DNA of 64,000 nt. Source: JAZKHT01 sp040385245 (GTDB lineage: Bacteria; Pseudomonadota; Alphaproteobacteria; Rhodobacterales; Rhodobacteraceae). The position numbers and the translations under genes were made by a program. Each line of letters opens with the position of its first letter. Positions within the stretch are counted from its first letter, which is position 1. This document shows, in pieces, positions 49,277-57,933 of this stretch. The stretch spans positions 30,333 to 94,332 of the forward strand of contig JAZKHT010000010.1 of the NCBI GenBank assembly GCA_040385245.1, given 5' to 3'. The notes under the pieces are model-generated. The model saw nothing but the letters and a program-made list of their open reading frames with translations, was not told the DNA's origin and searched no databases.

Positions 49277-49405
49277 TCTGTTGGGGGTGGGCAACGGTTG
49301 CGGTGGTATCGCGAAAGCCGTTGATTTTGTGCTAGAGTCCCTCTTGCACTGTAGAGTAATTGGAAACGCGAAGGCATTTTTGCGTTTCGGTGTCGGGGGT
49401 GATGC

Positions 49406-50179
49406 ATGGCGGGCAGGCTTGACGGGCTGATGGACCGGTTGGTCCAGCGGATCGGCCTGAAGCGTTGGGCGCGCCTTGCCGAACTTGCCCCGGCGGCGGA
49501 TCTTGAATCCCTGCGGGTGCACCGGGCGCGCGCGCGGCAATTGCGGCGTCAACTGGACCGGGTGATCCACAATGCCGATCACCGTCTGACCTTACCGCTG
49601 ATCGGATCGAATGCCGGAAAAAAACCGCCCGGAACCGATTGGTCCTGGCGGCCCGATCTGTGGAAAGGGTCGATCCCCGTGCTGGGCATCGCGTCAGCCC
49701 CGGCCAAGGCCGCAATCTGCGACGGTGCCACGCTGTTCCATGATTGCCGCCGGTCAGAACTGACGGTGCGGCAGGTGCGCAACACGCGGGCGTCGGACAT
49801 CGCCCCGTTTGGCTTTCAGATGGATGTGTTCCGCTTTGACGGCAGCTTTCTGTCCCTTGTGCTTGACCTGCCCGAAGAGGCGGTGCGCGGTTTGCGGCTG
49901 CGCCATCTGATCCGCGTCGATGCCGTGGTCGAGATGGAAAAACCGTTGGAGATTTTCGTCCGACTGAACATCAAACACGGCCCGAACACCGAACAGATCG
50001 TCCGCGAACTTCCCTTGGGCACAGACGAGGTGATGGTGGAATTCGATCTGGCCTATACCAAGGCGAACGAAAAGCGGATCGACAAGATGTGGCTGGACGT
50101 GATTTTCGAAGGGCCGGAAATGAACCAGATCACCTTGCGCGATGTGATGGTCAGCCGCCGCCCTCGGGCAGAACTGTAA
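49406..50179 (+). CDS. DUF6478 family protein
   Basis: A 257-residue cytoplasmic protein resembling the DUF6478 family seen in Rhodobacterales. The N-terminus is basic and helical ('RARARQLRRQLDRVIHNADHRL'), followed by 'PPGTDWSWRPDLWKGSIPVLGIASAPAKA', a probable carbohydrate-binding-like beta region with 'LFHDCRRSELTVRQVRN', and 'LRDVMVSRRPRAEL' at the end. No catalytic motif or signal peptide is seen. It starts at ATG 49406 with GGGGG upstream and is 13 bases before the next small gene, so the two are probably co-transcribed. Function unknown. Confidence 0.8.
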   Translation: MAGRLDGLMDRLVQRIGLKRWARLAELAPAADLESLRVHRARARQLRRQLDRVIHNADHRLTLPLIGSNAGKKPPGTDWSWRPDLWKGSIPVLGIASAPAKAAICDGATLFHDCRRSELTVRQVRNTRASDIAPFGFQMDVFRFDGSFLSLVLDLPEEAVRGLRLRHLIRVDAVVEMEKPLEIFVRLNIKHGPNTEQIVRELPLGTDEVMVEFDLAYTKANEKRIDKMWLDVIFEGPEMNQITLRDVMVSRRPRAEL

Positions 50180-50192
50180 AAGGGGCCGTGAC

Positions 50193-50567
50193 ATGAGCCA
50201 GATCGTCCTGACGCCGACCCGCATCCATGCCGGTATCTGGGAAGGTGTGCTGAGCGGAACCGATGCCCCCCCCGTGCTGGAGGTGCGACATCTGAACATG
50301 CCGGTGGCGGGCCTTGCTGTGACGCCTGTGCCGGACCGCCCCGGCGACTGGCTGGTGCGGGTGCCGATACCAGCGGAATTGCTGTGTCAGGGTGTGCAGA
50401 CCTTTATCGTGCGCGACCCTGCCCAGGATGCGACGCTGGCGCATTTCACCATTGTGACGGGCGTCTCCATGGAAGACGATTTGCGCGCCGAGATCGATCT
50501 TTTGCGGGCAGAACTGGACCTTTTGAAAAAGGCGTTCCGGCGGCACTGTCTGGAAACGGCCGCCTGA
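50193..50567 (+). CDS. Conserved hypothetical protein with C-terminal coiled coil
   Basis: A 124-residue protein preceded by AAGGGG at good spacing. The first ~90 residues look like a small beta-sandwich ('TRIHAGIWEGVLSG', 'DWLVRVPIPAELLCQGVQTFIV', 'ATLAHFTIVTG'). Residues ~93–118 form a Leu-rich helix ('DDLRAEIDLLRAELDLLKKAF') able to form a coiled coil, suggesting oligomerisation. No family name could be given. It follows the DUF6478 gene by 13 bases and may work with it. Confidence 0.7.
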   Translation: MSQIVLTPTRIHAGIWEGVLSGTDAPPVLEVRHLNMPVAGLAVTPVPDRPGDWLVRVPIPAELLCQGVQTFIVRDPAQDATLAHFTIVTGVSMEDDLRAEIDLLRAELDLLKKAFRRHCLETAA

Positions 50568-50637
50568 GCAATCGCGGACATCTGAAAAAACGACTCTGTG
50601 ACCCTGCGGTGTGACGCGGCGTCCGGGGTGACTTTTT

Positions 50638-50667
50638 GTGTCCGACCGGGGCAAAGTCGGCGGACAC
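50638..50667 (+). promoter_or_regulatory. Stem-loop just upstream of the fadH ribosome-binding site
   Basis: GTGTCCGAC (50638–50646) pairs with GTCGG-C-GGACAC (50656–50667) with one bulged base and a 9-base loop. It ends four bases before AGGGGA. It may be an operator or an RNA hairpin; nothing known was matched. Confidence 0.35.
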
Positions 50668-50681
50668 CATAGGGGAATGTG

Positions 50682-52685
50682 ATGTCCGCGTATCCGCATC
50701 TGCTCGCGCCGCTTGATCTTGGCTTTTTCACGCTGCCCAACCGGGTGCTGATGGGGTCGATGCACACCGGGCTAGAAGAATTGGGCGACTGGAACAGGGT
50801 GGCCGAATTCTATGCCGCGCGGGCGCGGGGCGGGGTTGCGCTGATGGTGACAGGCGGGATGGCCCCCAATGCCGAAGGCGGTGTTTTTCCGGGTGCTGCC
50901 GGGCTGTTCACGGCGACCGACATTTCCAACCACCGCGTGGTGACAGACCGGGTGCATGACGCAGGTGGCCGGATCGCGATGCAGATCCTGCACGCGGGAC
51001 GCTACGCCTATGGCAAGACCTGTGTGTCGGCATCGGCGGTCAAATCCCCGATCTCGCCCTTTGTGCCAACGGAACTGGATGAGGCGGGGATCGAAAAGCA
51101 GATCGCGGATATCGTCACGGCAGCATTGCGCGCGCGCGACGCAGGCTATGACGGGGTCGAGGTGATGGGGTCCGAGGGCTATTTCCTGAACCAGTTTCTG
51201 GTCACCCATGTCAACCGCCGCACCGACCGCTGGGGTGGACCCTATGCCAACCGGATGCGCCTGCCGGTCGAGGTGGTGGCGCGGGTGCGCGCAGCAGTGG
51301 GGCCGGATTTCATCCTGATCTATCGCATCAGTCTGATCGATCTGATTCCCGACGGATCGACATGGGACGAGGTTGTGGACCTGGCCCAAGCGGTGCAGGC
51401 GGCGGGGGCGACGATGCTGAACACCGGCATCGGCTGGCACGAGGCGCGGGTGCCCACCATCGCCACATCCGTGCCGCGCGCAGCTTTCGCCCATTTGACC
51501 GAGCGCCTGCGCGCATCCGTCGGAATTCCCGTGATCGCGTCGAACCGGATCAACACGCCCGATGTGGCCGAGTGGATTCTGGCGGACGGCATGGCCGATA
51601 TGGTCAGCATGGCGCGGCCCTTTCTGGCGGATGCTGATTTCGTCGCCAAGGCGGCAGCGGGTCGCGCCGCCGAAATCGCGCCCTGCATCGCCTGCAATCA
51701 GGCCTGCCTTGACCATACCTTCAGCGGCAAGCTGACATCCTGTCTGGTGAACCCACGCGCATGCCATGAAACCGAATTGGTCTATGCGCCCGCTGCCACC
51801 GTCAAGCGGGTGGCCATAGTAGGTGCTGGTCCGGCGGGGATGATGACAGCGATTGTTGCCGCAGGGCGCGGCCATGCCGTCACCCTCTTTGACCGCGCGC
51901 CGGTTCTGGGCGGCCAGTTGAATTTGGCGCGACTGGTGCCGGGGAAGGAAGAATTCCACGGTCTCGTCCAATGGTTCGAAGGGCAGGTTGCGCTGTCGCG
52001 CGTCGATCTGCGATTGGGGGCAGAGCCGTCGGTGGATGATTTGCGCCAGTTTGACGAGGTGGTGATTGCCACCGGCGTCACCCCCCGCGATCCGGGGATT
52101 GTAGGGCAGGCACGGGCGCTGGGCTATGCCGAGGTGTTGCGCGGCAGCCCCGTGGGGCGGCGCGTGGCTGTGATCGGCGCGGGTGGGATCGGCTTTGATG
52201 TGGCCGAATTTCTGGTGCAAGGCGGCGAAAGCCCGACTGTGCAGCCCGATCTGTGGCGGCGGGAATGGGGCGTGTCCGACCCTGCCATCACGCGCGGCGG
52301 GGTGGTTGAACCGGCACCGCACCCCCCGGCGCGCGAGGTCTGGTTGTTGCAGCGCAAGGCAGAGAAGCCGGGTCGTGGATTGGGCAAGACAACCGGCTGG
52401 ATTCACCGCGCTGCGCTTCAGATGAAAGGTGTCCGCATGCTGGGCGGTGTCACCTATCTGGACATCACCGACGCAGGCCTGCGCGTGTTGCGCGATGGGC
52501 AAGAGCAGGTGTTGGCGGTGGACAATGTCATCCTGTGCGCGGGTCAGGTGCCGGAACGCGGACTGGCCGACCGTCTGCAGAATGCCGGAATTGCCTGCCA
52601 TGTGATCGGCGGGGCTGATGTCGCGGCTGAACTGGATGCCAAGCGCGCAATTGATCAGGGCGCGCGCCTCGCGGCACGATTGTAG
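50682..52685 (+). CDS. fadH: 2,4-dienoyl-CoA reductase (NADPH), FadH
   Basis: A 667-residue FMN/[4Fe-4S]/FAD enzyme that reduces 2,4-dienoyl-CoA in beta-oxidation of unsaturated fatty acids. The N-terminal TIM barrel begins 'LLAPLDLGFFTLPNRVLMGSMHTGLEE', the FadH signature. Cluster cysteines are CIACNQACLD plus 'TSCLVNPRA' (about 335–353). FAD/NAD domain motifs are 'VAIVGAGPAGMMTAIVAAGRGH' and 'VAVIGAGGIGFDVAEFL'. Length equals E. coli FadH. ATG 50682 with AGGGGA six bases upstream is preferred over the overlapping GTG at 50679. Confidence 0.95.
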   Translation: MSAYPHLLAPLDLGFFTLPNRVLMGSMHTGLEELGDWNRVAEFYAARARGGVALMVTGGMAPNAEGGVFPGAAGLFTATDISNHRVVTDRVHDAGGRIAMQILHAGRYAYGKTCVSASAVKSPISPFVPTELDEAGIEKQIADIVTAALRARDAGYDGVEVMGSEGYFLNQFLVTHVNRRTDRWGGPYANRMRLPVEVVARVRAAVGPDFILIYRISLIDLIPDGSTWDEVVDLAQAVQAAGATMLNTGIGWHEARVPTIATSVPRAAFAHLTERLRASVGIPVIASNRINTPDVAEWILADGMADMVSMARPFLADADFVAKAAAGRAAEIAPCIACNQACLDHTFSGKLTSCLVNPRACHETELVYAPAATVKRVAIVGAGPAGMMTAIVAAGRGHAVTLFDRAPVLGGQLNLARLVPGKEEFHGLVQWFEGQVALSRVDLRLGAEPSVDDLRQFDEVVIATGVTPRDPGIVGQARALGYAEVLRGSPVGRRVAVIGAGGIGFDVAEFLVQGGESPTVQPDLWRREWGVSDPAITRGGVVEPAPHPPAREVWLLQRKAEKPGRGLGKTTGWIHRAALQMKGVRMLGGVTYLDITDAGLRVLRDGQEQVLAVDNVILCAGQVPERGLADRLQNAGIACHVIGGADVAAELDAKRAIDQGARLAARL

Positions 52686-52817
52686 GCTGTTTTCCTGTTT
52701 CGACTTTTTCAACGATCCGCGTGAATACCCCGGATCGGTCGCGCCAGTGCCGCGATCCTGCCCATATTCGGGGCCAATACCGGTTCATCCGACCTCATAG
52801 CTTGCCAGAGGAAAACA

Positions 52818-53723
52818 ATGGACCGACTCACGGAAATGGAAGCCTTCGCCACGGTCGTAGACCAGGGCGGCTTCACCGACGCGGCCAAGAAGATGGGAAT
52901 ATCGAAGTCGGCGGTGTCCAAACACGTCTCGGCACTGGAGGCGCGGTTGGGGGCCCGCCTTCTGAACCGGACGACCCGCCGCGTGTCACCCACCGAAATC
53001 GGCCTTGCCTATTACGACCGCGCCCGCCGCGTGCTGAACGATGCGGGAGAGGCGGATGCGCTGGTTACATCCATGCAGTCGGCACCGTCCGGGCTGTTGC
53101 GCATCTCGGTCGCAACCGACTTTGGGGTCAACCTTCTGTCACCGATTCTGGGCGAGTTCCTTTTGGAATATCCCGACATCACGGTGAACATGGTTCTGAA
53201 CAACCGCTACGTCGAGTTGATAAGCGAAGGGTTCGACCTTGCGATCCGGGTGGGAGAGCTTGAGGACAGCTCTCTTCGGGCGCGCAAACTGACCGAGACG
53301 ACAAAACGGATGATCGGGTCTCCGTCCTATTTCCAGAAATATGGCCGCCCGTTGAAAATCGACGATTTGAACGACCACAAGCTGCTGCATTATTCCAATC
53401 AGGCGAACGGCAACGTCTGGAAGGTCACCGCCCCGTCGGGGGAAAAACGGCAGGTGCGCACGGCCGGTTGGCTGACGGTGAATGACGGGCAATCGCTGTT
53501 AAATGCGGCGGTGTCGGGTCTGGGCATCGCGTTGCTGCCATCGTTCCTGTATTCGGACGCGATGAAGCAGGGGCTGGTCGAAGAGGCCATCCCCGGCCTG
53601 CCGGTCGAGGTTCTGGGCATCTACGCCGTCTATCCGCCGGGCCGATTTACCCAGCCCAAAGTGCGGGCCTTCATCGATTTTCTGGCACGCCGCCTGATCG
53701 ACAAAGGTCCGGATAACTGGTGA
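52818..53723 (+). CDS. LysR-family transcriptional regulator
   Basis: A full-length 301-residue LysR protein. The helix-turn-helix is 'EAFATVVDQGGFTDAAKKMGISKSAVSKHVSALEARLGARLLNRT' in family terms (residues ~7–52), followed by the linker helix and the effector domain ('GLLRISVATDFGVNLLSPIL', 'NDGQSLLNAAVSGLGIALLPSF'). GAGGAAAA precedes ATG 52818. It is close in type to the partial regulator at the window start (both have 'FNRTTR'/'LNRTTR' wings). It follows fadH on the same strand after a 132-base gap; control of fadH is possible but not shown. Confidence 0.92.
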   Translation: MDRLTEMEAFATVVDQGGFTDAAKKMGISKSAVSKHVSALEARLGARLLNRTTRRVSPTEIGLAYYDRARRVLNDAGEADALVTSMQSAPSGLLRISVATDFGVNLLSPILGEFLLEYPDITVNMVLNNRYVELISEGFDLAIRVGELEDSSLRARKLTETTKRMIGSPSYFQKYGRPLKIDDLNDHKLLHYSNQANGNVWKVTAPSGEKRQVRTAGWLTVNDGQSLLNAAVSGLGIALLPSFLYSDAMKQGLVEEAIPGLPVEVLGIYAVYPPGRFTQPKVRAFIDFLARRLIDKGPDNW

Positions 53724-53744
53724 TCTGAAACGGTCGGATGAACT

Positions 53745-54773
53745 TTAGCGGGTCGAGGTCAGGATGACTTCGACCCGTCGGTTTTTCTGGCGGCCCGCTT
53801 CGGTCGCGTTGCTGGCGCGCGGGGTCAGGGGGCCGACACCTGCGGCGGTCATGCGGTCGCCATTGATGCCAAGTGCGATCAATGCCACGCGCACGGACGC
53901 CGCGCGCTTTTCGGACAGGGCTGTGTTGGCAGGCAGGCTGCCAGATGCATCCGTGTGACCCACCAGCGCCACAGTGTCGTCGGGATGCGCGCGCAGCCAG
54001 TCGGCCAGGGCGGTCAGCGACGGATAATCCCCCGGCGACAGTGCAGCACTGCCCGACGCGAAGATCAGATCCTCCAGCGCCACAGGCGTGCCAGAGGTGA
54101 TCAGACCGGCGAAATCGCCCGCTTCCTGTTCAGGTGCCGGCGTCGCGGTCTGTTGTAGCTCACCGGGCACAGGTGCGGCAGGTTCAGCGGATTTCGTCGA
54201 CAGGGAAAGATCGGCGGGGATGCGGGCGGCATCACCAACCAAAGTCAGTTGGACAAAGCCCTTGTCGGCAGACCGGCTGACAAGCAGGCTAAGCGCCTCT
54301 GTCCCATCGGGCCCCTGTCGGGTGGCGGACAGAAACCGAAAATCGCCAAGGTCGACGTGCATTTCCGGTTCCGGCAGGACATCGGTGGCGAAACGAAAGT
54401 CAAAGCCGCCACAGGCCAGCGTTTCACACTCAAAAACCGTCTCGAAACCAGCCTTGGCGACCTGGGCGCGCAAGGGTGCCAACAGTTCCAGCGTGGTTCG
54501 TCCCGGTGCGTCCAGCGCCCACGCCGTCTGGCCAAGGGCACCTTCGGTCACTTGCGCGGGCAGCGCGCCATTGGAAAATGGGCCGACCGGCAGGCGGTAG
54601 GACGTCAGCGCGGCGCGGCGTTCACCGATGGTCGTGGCAGGGGCTGGCAGATCAAGCGTCAAGGCTTGGGCGGGCAGGGCCAAGCACACGAACAGCGCGG
54701 CACCGATGTGCCGGGCCACGCGTCTGCGGGTCGTGCAAAACTTTGTCACCTGCTCTGGCCTCTTGGGGCTCAT
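53745..54773 (-). CDS. OmpA-family outer membrane/periplasmic protein
   Basis: A 342-residue exported protein. A signal sequence follows a basic N-terminus ('TTRRRVARHIGAALFVCLALPAQALT'). The C-terminal ~110 residues are an OmpA-type peptidoglycan-binding domain: 'LIFASGSAALSPGDYPSLTALADWL', 'DDTVALVGHTDASGSLPANTALSEKRAASV', 'GPLTPRASNATEAGRQKNRRVEVIL' with the conserved Asp and Arg that bind diaminopimelate. The middle part (about 35–220) has two Cys and no recognised domain. It overlaps the GNAT gene by 4 bases and is the last gene of a cinA-like–GNAT–OmpA operon. Confidence 0.9.
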   Translation of the reverse strand: MSPKRPEQVTKFCTTRRRVARHIGAALFVCLALPAQALTLDLPAPATTIGERRAALTSYRLPVGPFSNGALPAQVTEGALGQTAWALDAPGRTTLELLAPLRAQVAKAGFETVFECETLACGGFDFRFATDVLPEPEMHVDLGDFRFLSATRQGPDGTEALSLLVSRSADKGFVQLTLVGDAARIPADLSLSTKSAEPAAPVPGELQQTATPAPEQEAGDFAGLITSGTPVALEDLIFASGSAALSPGDYPSLTALADWLRAHPDDTVALVGHTDASGSLPANTALSEKRAASVRVALIALGINGDRMTAAGVGPLTPRASNATEAGRQKNRRVEVILTSTR

Positions 54774-55480
54774 TTCTTTCGATAGTGATACTGTCCCACA
54801 AGTTGCATTCCAAGGGAAGCATAGAGCCTGCGTGCCGTTTCGTTCGCCGCCGTGACCAGCAGGAAAAGCTGCGTTGCATCATGGCCTTGCGCCCATTGGG
54901 CCGCAGCGCGCAGGATGTTGTGCGCGGTTCCTTGCCGACGCAGGGCCGGTGCCACCTCCAGCGCGTGCAGCATCGCGTCGGCACCGTGGCACGCAACAAA
55001 GGCGACGCCCGCCGCGCGGTCGCCCGTCCTTCCCAGAATGACAGTTTTCGGGCCGCGCACCCGGTCCATCACAGCCAGTCGGGCAGGGCCTGTACCAGCT
55101 TCGGCCCAAAGCTGCCGGGCAATGCCAAGGGGGGGCCAATGCGGGAAGGTGGTCAGAAAGGGGGGGTCAGTTTCGGCCAAAAGATTGGTCGGGGCGCAAT
55201 AGGCTACCACCGGGTCGCCGATATGATAGCCGCGCTGCGCAAGGGCATCATCCAGCACCTCATCCCCCGGACGGATCAGAAACAGCAAGGGCTGGTTCAG
55301 CGTCTGCATGGCAGCCTCGGCCTGCGGAATGTCGGCGGTGGTCCAGCCCACCAGCGGTGTCGCGGCTGACACGCGCTGACCGCCACCCTGACCATCGCGA
55401 ATGATCCACGTGCCGACCGTCTGGCGACTGGCGGGGGGCCACGTCGCCTCGGTCAGGGCCAAAAGCGCATCGGGGGTCAT
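54770..55480 (-). CDS. GNAT-family N-acetyltransferase
   Basis: A 236-residue protein whose C-terminal half is a GNAT domain with 'LEVAPALRRQGTAHNILRAAAQWA' (R-R-Q-G-T-A, the acetyl-CoA pyrophosphate loop) and 'LLVTAANETARRLYASLGM'. The N-terminal half (about 1–120) resembles an additional degenerate acetyltransferase-like region beginning 'LLALTEATWPPAS'. Substrate unknown. It overlaps the cinA-like gene and the OmpA gene by four bases each, so all three are translationally coupled. Confidence 0.88.
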   Translation of the reverse strand: MTPDALLALTEATWPPASRQTVGTWIIRDGQGGGQRVSAATPLVGWTTADIPQAEAAMQTLNQPLLFLIRPGDEVLDDALAQRGYHIGDPVVAYCAPTNLLAETDPPFLTTFPHWPPLGIARQLWAEAGTGPARLAVMDRVRGPKTVILGRTGDRAAGVAFVACHGADAMLHALEVAPALRRQGTAHNILRAAAQWAQGHDATQLFLLVTAANETARRLYASLGMQLVGQYHYRKK

Positions 55481-56196
55481 GCGAACAGCGCGGCAAGCCG
55501 GGTCATCGCCGCATCCAGCCGGGCGGCATCAGTGCCCCGGATCACAAGGTTGGTGCCATGCGCGCCGTTGCGGATGAACGGATAGGACCCCATCGACAGA
55601 TCGGGAAATTCAGCGGCCAAGGCGGCGAATGGCCCCGCGACCTCTCCCTCACCACGTTCGACGCGCAGGGATTGCGACAGCAGCGGTGCCCCCCCGGCAA
55701 GGGTGGACAGCACACCTTCCAGCATCGCCTCGAATATGTTCGGCACGCCTGCCATGACATGGACATTGCCAAGGGTGAAACCTGGGGCGGTCGAAACGGG
55801 GTTGTCGATCAGCGTGGCCCCGTCCGGGATGCGGGCCATCCGCTGGCGCGCCTCGTTGAAAGGCAGGCCAGAGCGGTCGTAATGCGCGGCGAGCAGGGCC
55901 ATGGCGTCGGCGCGGTGCGTGATCGGCACACCAAAGGCGGCGGCAATCGCGTCTGATGTGATGTCGTCATGCGTCGGACCAATCCCGCCACTGGTAAAGA
56001 CATGGTCATAGGCGGCGCGCAATGCATTGACGGCGGCGACAATGGCTGCGGGTTCATCCGCGACGACCCGCGCCTCGGCCAAGCGGATGCCATGGTCGGT
56101 CAGGCGCTTTGCCAGATGGTGCATGTTCGAATCGCGGGTCCGGCCCGACAGGATTTCGTCGCCGATCACCAGCATGGCGGCGGTTGGATTGGTCAT
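55477..56196 (-). CDS. CinA-like molybdopterin-binding domain protein (competence/damage-inducible protein A N-terminal type)
   Basis: A 239-residue protein with the MoaB/Mog-type molybdopterin-binding domain: 'AAMLVIGDEILSGRTRDSNMHHLAK', 'VFTSGGIGPTHDDITSDAIAAAFG' and 'VHVMAGVPNIFEAMLEGVL'. It corresponds to the N-terminal half of CinA (the COG1058 domain with ADP-ribose/FAD pyrophosphatase-like or NMN-related roles in some homologues); the C-terminal deamidase domain is absent. ATG 56196 is chosen because AGGAG lies 8 bases upstream. It is the first gene of its three-gene operon and diverges from map. Confidence 0.9.
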   Translation of the reverse strand: MTNPTAAMLVIGDEILSGRTRDSNMHHLAKRLTDHGIRLAEARVVADEPAAIVAAVNALRAAYDHVFTSGGIGPTHDDITSDAIAAAFGVPITHRADAMALLAAHYDRSGLPFNEARQRMARIPDGATLIDNPVSTAPGFTLGNVHVMAGVPNIFEAMLEGVLSTLAGGAPLLSQSLRVERGEGEVAGPFAALAAEFPDLSMGSYPFIRNGAHGTNLVIRGTDAARLDAAMTRLAALFA

Positions 56197-56319
56197 CACG
56201 GTCACTCCTGCAGGGTTCGCGTTGGGTATAGGCCGCAGTGCGACGGTTTCAAAGGGGTCCCTCTGGCCAAGACTGGGCAGTTTGACTATCTAGGGCCTGA
56301 ATTGCATGGGAACGGTCCA

Positions 56320-57126
56320 GTGGACGAAACGCGCGGGCGCATTACAAGGGACGGAATTCGCATCTATGAAGATGGGGATTTCGCCGGCATGGCAGCGGCA
56401 GGCAGGGTCGCGGCAGAAATTCTGGACGCGGTGGCACCCCTTGTGGTTCCGGGCGTGACCACAGCGGCGCTGGATGATTTCATCACTGCCGAGGTGTCGC
56501 GCCATGGCGTCGTGTCGGCCACGATCGGCTACAAAGGCTATAAACATGCGTCATGCATCAGCGTGAACCATGTGGTCTGCCACGGGATACCCGGCACAAA
56601 GGTGTTGATGGATGGCGACATTCTGAACATCGACGTGACGGTGATCGTGGATGGCTGGTTCGGCGATACCAGCCGGATGTATGTGGCGGGCACCCTTGGC
56701 CGCAAAGCCGAACGTCTGATCGAGGTGACGTATGAGGCGCTGATGCGCGGGATTGCTGCGGTCAAACCGGGCAACACCTTTGGTGACATCGGCCACGCCA
56801 TCCAGACTTTCGTCGAGGCGAACCGGATGAGCGTGGTGCGCGACTTTTGTGGACACGGGCTGGGCCGCGTCTTTCACGCCCCGCCGAATGTTCTGCACTA
56901 TGGCCGCCCCAACACCGGTCCGGTGCTGGAAGAGGGGATGTTCTTTACCATCGAGCCGATGGTCAATCTGGGGCGCCCCGAAACAAAGGTGCTGGCCGAT
57001 GACTGGACAGCCGTGACGCGGGACAAATCGCTGAGCGCGCAGTTCGAACATTCGGTCGGCGTGACAGCCGTCGGCGCGCAGATTTTTACCCAATCGCCTG
57101 CGGGAAAATTCCACCCGACCTGGTGA
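56320..57126 (+). CDS. map: Type I methionine aminopeptidase
   Basis: A cytoplasmic metalloenzyme of about 268 residues that removes the initiator Met. Metal ligands are in 'LNIDVTVIVDGWFGDTSRMYV' (two Asp), 'CGHGLGRVFHAPPNVLHY' (His), 'TIEPMVNLG' (Glu) and 'AQFEHSVGVT' (Glu). 'YKGYKHASCISVNHVVCHGIPG' is the substrate-pocket segment. The start is uncertain: GTG 56320 (DETRGRITRDGI) is chosen by resemblance to related N-termini; TTG 56302 is an alternative with a GGGCC tract upstream. No ATG lies before the conserved 'FAGMAAAGR' region. Confidence 0.93.
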   Translation: MDETRGRITRDGIRIYEDGDFAGMAAAGRVAAEILDAVAPLVVPGVTTAALDDFITAEVSRHGVVSATIGYKGYKHASCISVNHVVCHGIPGTKVLMDGDILNIDVTVIVDGWFGDTSRMYVAGTLGRKAERLIEVTYEALMRGIAAVKPGNTFGDIGHAIQTFVEANRMSVVRDFCGHGLGRVFHAPPNVLHYGRPNTGPVLEEGMFFTIEPMVNLGRPETKVLADDWTAVTRDKSLSAQFEHSVGVTAVGAQIFTQSPAGKFHPTW

Positions 57127-57142
57127 CTGCCGGGCTGGGAAC

Positions 57143-57161
57143 GAATTTTCTGCGAAAATTC
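57143..57161. promoter_or_regulatory. Perfect GAATTTTC-TGC-GAAAATTC hairpin after map
   Basis: Eight-base perfect arms with a 3-base loop, 16 bases after the map stop, in the gap between convergent genes. No T tract follows directly; it may be a weak terminator or a processing/stability hairpin. Confidence 0.4.
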
Positions 57162-57200
57162 AGAATGACCTTTCGCGTCGCTTCTGTGTTGGGCCGCGGC

Positions 57201-57268
57201 GGGGGTTGTCTGTACCCCGCGCGTGCCGCCCGGCCCCCCCTGAGGATATTCATCACCAAGTGAAAAGG
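57201..57268 (+). repeat. Dispersed GC-hairpin/GGATATT repeat, full copy
   Basis: GGGGGTTGTCTGTACCCCGC, then a GCCGCCCGGCCCCCC core, then TGAGGATATTCATCACCAAG and TGAAAAGG. It lies between the convergent map and HAD genes and occupies most of the 150-base gap. Confidence 0.75.
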
Positions 57269-57276
57269 TCGGTCCG

Positions 57277-57933
57277 CTAAAGGCCAAGCAAGGCGGGCAG
57301 GTCAGCCATGCTGCCAAACAGGATGGCCCCTTCGGCGGACAATGCCGGGGCGGTGCGGTTGGGGGCATAGCCATAGCATCGGATGCCTGCGTTGCGCGCG
57401 GCCCGCGCGCCGGTGGCGCTGTCTTCGACCACGATGCACCGGGCGGGGGCGGTCTTCAGCGCGGCAGCGGCATGCAGGTACAGATCGGGCGCGGGCTTTG
57501 GCGCGCCCAGTGTCTGGCCGGAAAAGAGGCGACCTTGAAACCGCTCCAGCAGACCGGGATGTTGGCCTAGGGTTACCTGCATCTTGTGGTCCGACCCGTT
57601 GGACCCGACGGCATAGGGAATACCCGCCGCGTCGAGTGCATCCAGCACCGACAGGATGCCGGGGATCAGCTCGGTGCCTTTCGCCAGATGGGCGTAAAGG
57701 TCGTCATAGAATTCAGCCACCCAGGTGTCGGACAGGGGGGCCCCTTTGGCCCTGGCGCGGCGGTGGACGTCCGCCATGGTGCCACCGATGAAGTCGGTTT
57801 CGATCTGCGCCAACGACAGGGGCAATCCGTGCCGGGCAAGGTTGTCTTGCAGCAAGGCAAAGGTGGCGGGTTCGCTGTCGACGATGACGCCGTCACAGTC
57901 GAAGATCACGGCGTCTGGCGCAGGGTGTGTCAT
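57277..57933 (-). CDS. HAD-superfamily hydrolase (phosphoglycolate phosphatase / beta-phosphoglucomutase-like)
   Basis: A 218-residue HAD phosphatase with a helical cap. Motif I is 'VIFDCDGVIVDSEP' with both catalytic Asp residues; the cap includes 'DFIGGTMADVHRRA'; motif II is 'YAVGSNGSDHKM', motif III Lys is in 'LGAPKPAPDLY' and motif IV 'CIVVEDSATGARAARNAG'. Substrate not determined; the type spans sugar phosphatases and phosphoglucomutases. ATG 57933 overlaps the rsmD stop by 4 bases, so it is expressed with rsmD. Confidence 0.9.
   Translation of the reverse strand: MTHPAPDAVIFDCDGVIVDSEPATFALLQDNLARHGLPLSLAQIETDFIGGTMADVHRRARAKGAPLSDTWVAEFYDDLYAHLAKGTELIPGILSVLDALDAAGIPYAVGSNGSDHKMQVTLGQHPGLLERFQGRLFSGQTLGAPKPAPDLYLHAAAALKTAPARCIVVEDSATGARAARNAGIRCYGYAPNRTAPALSAEGAILFGSMADLPALLGL

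Noticed and set aside
50772..52712. Open frame of 646 codons antisense to fadH
   Set aside because: fadH shows all cofactor motifs in sense; the antisense product has none.
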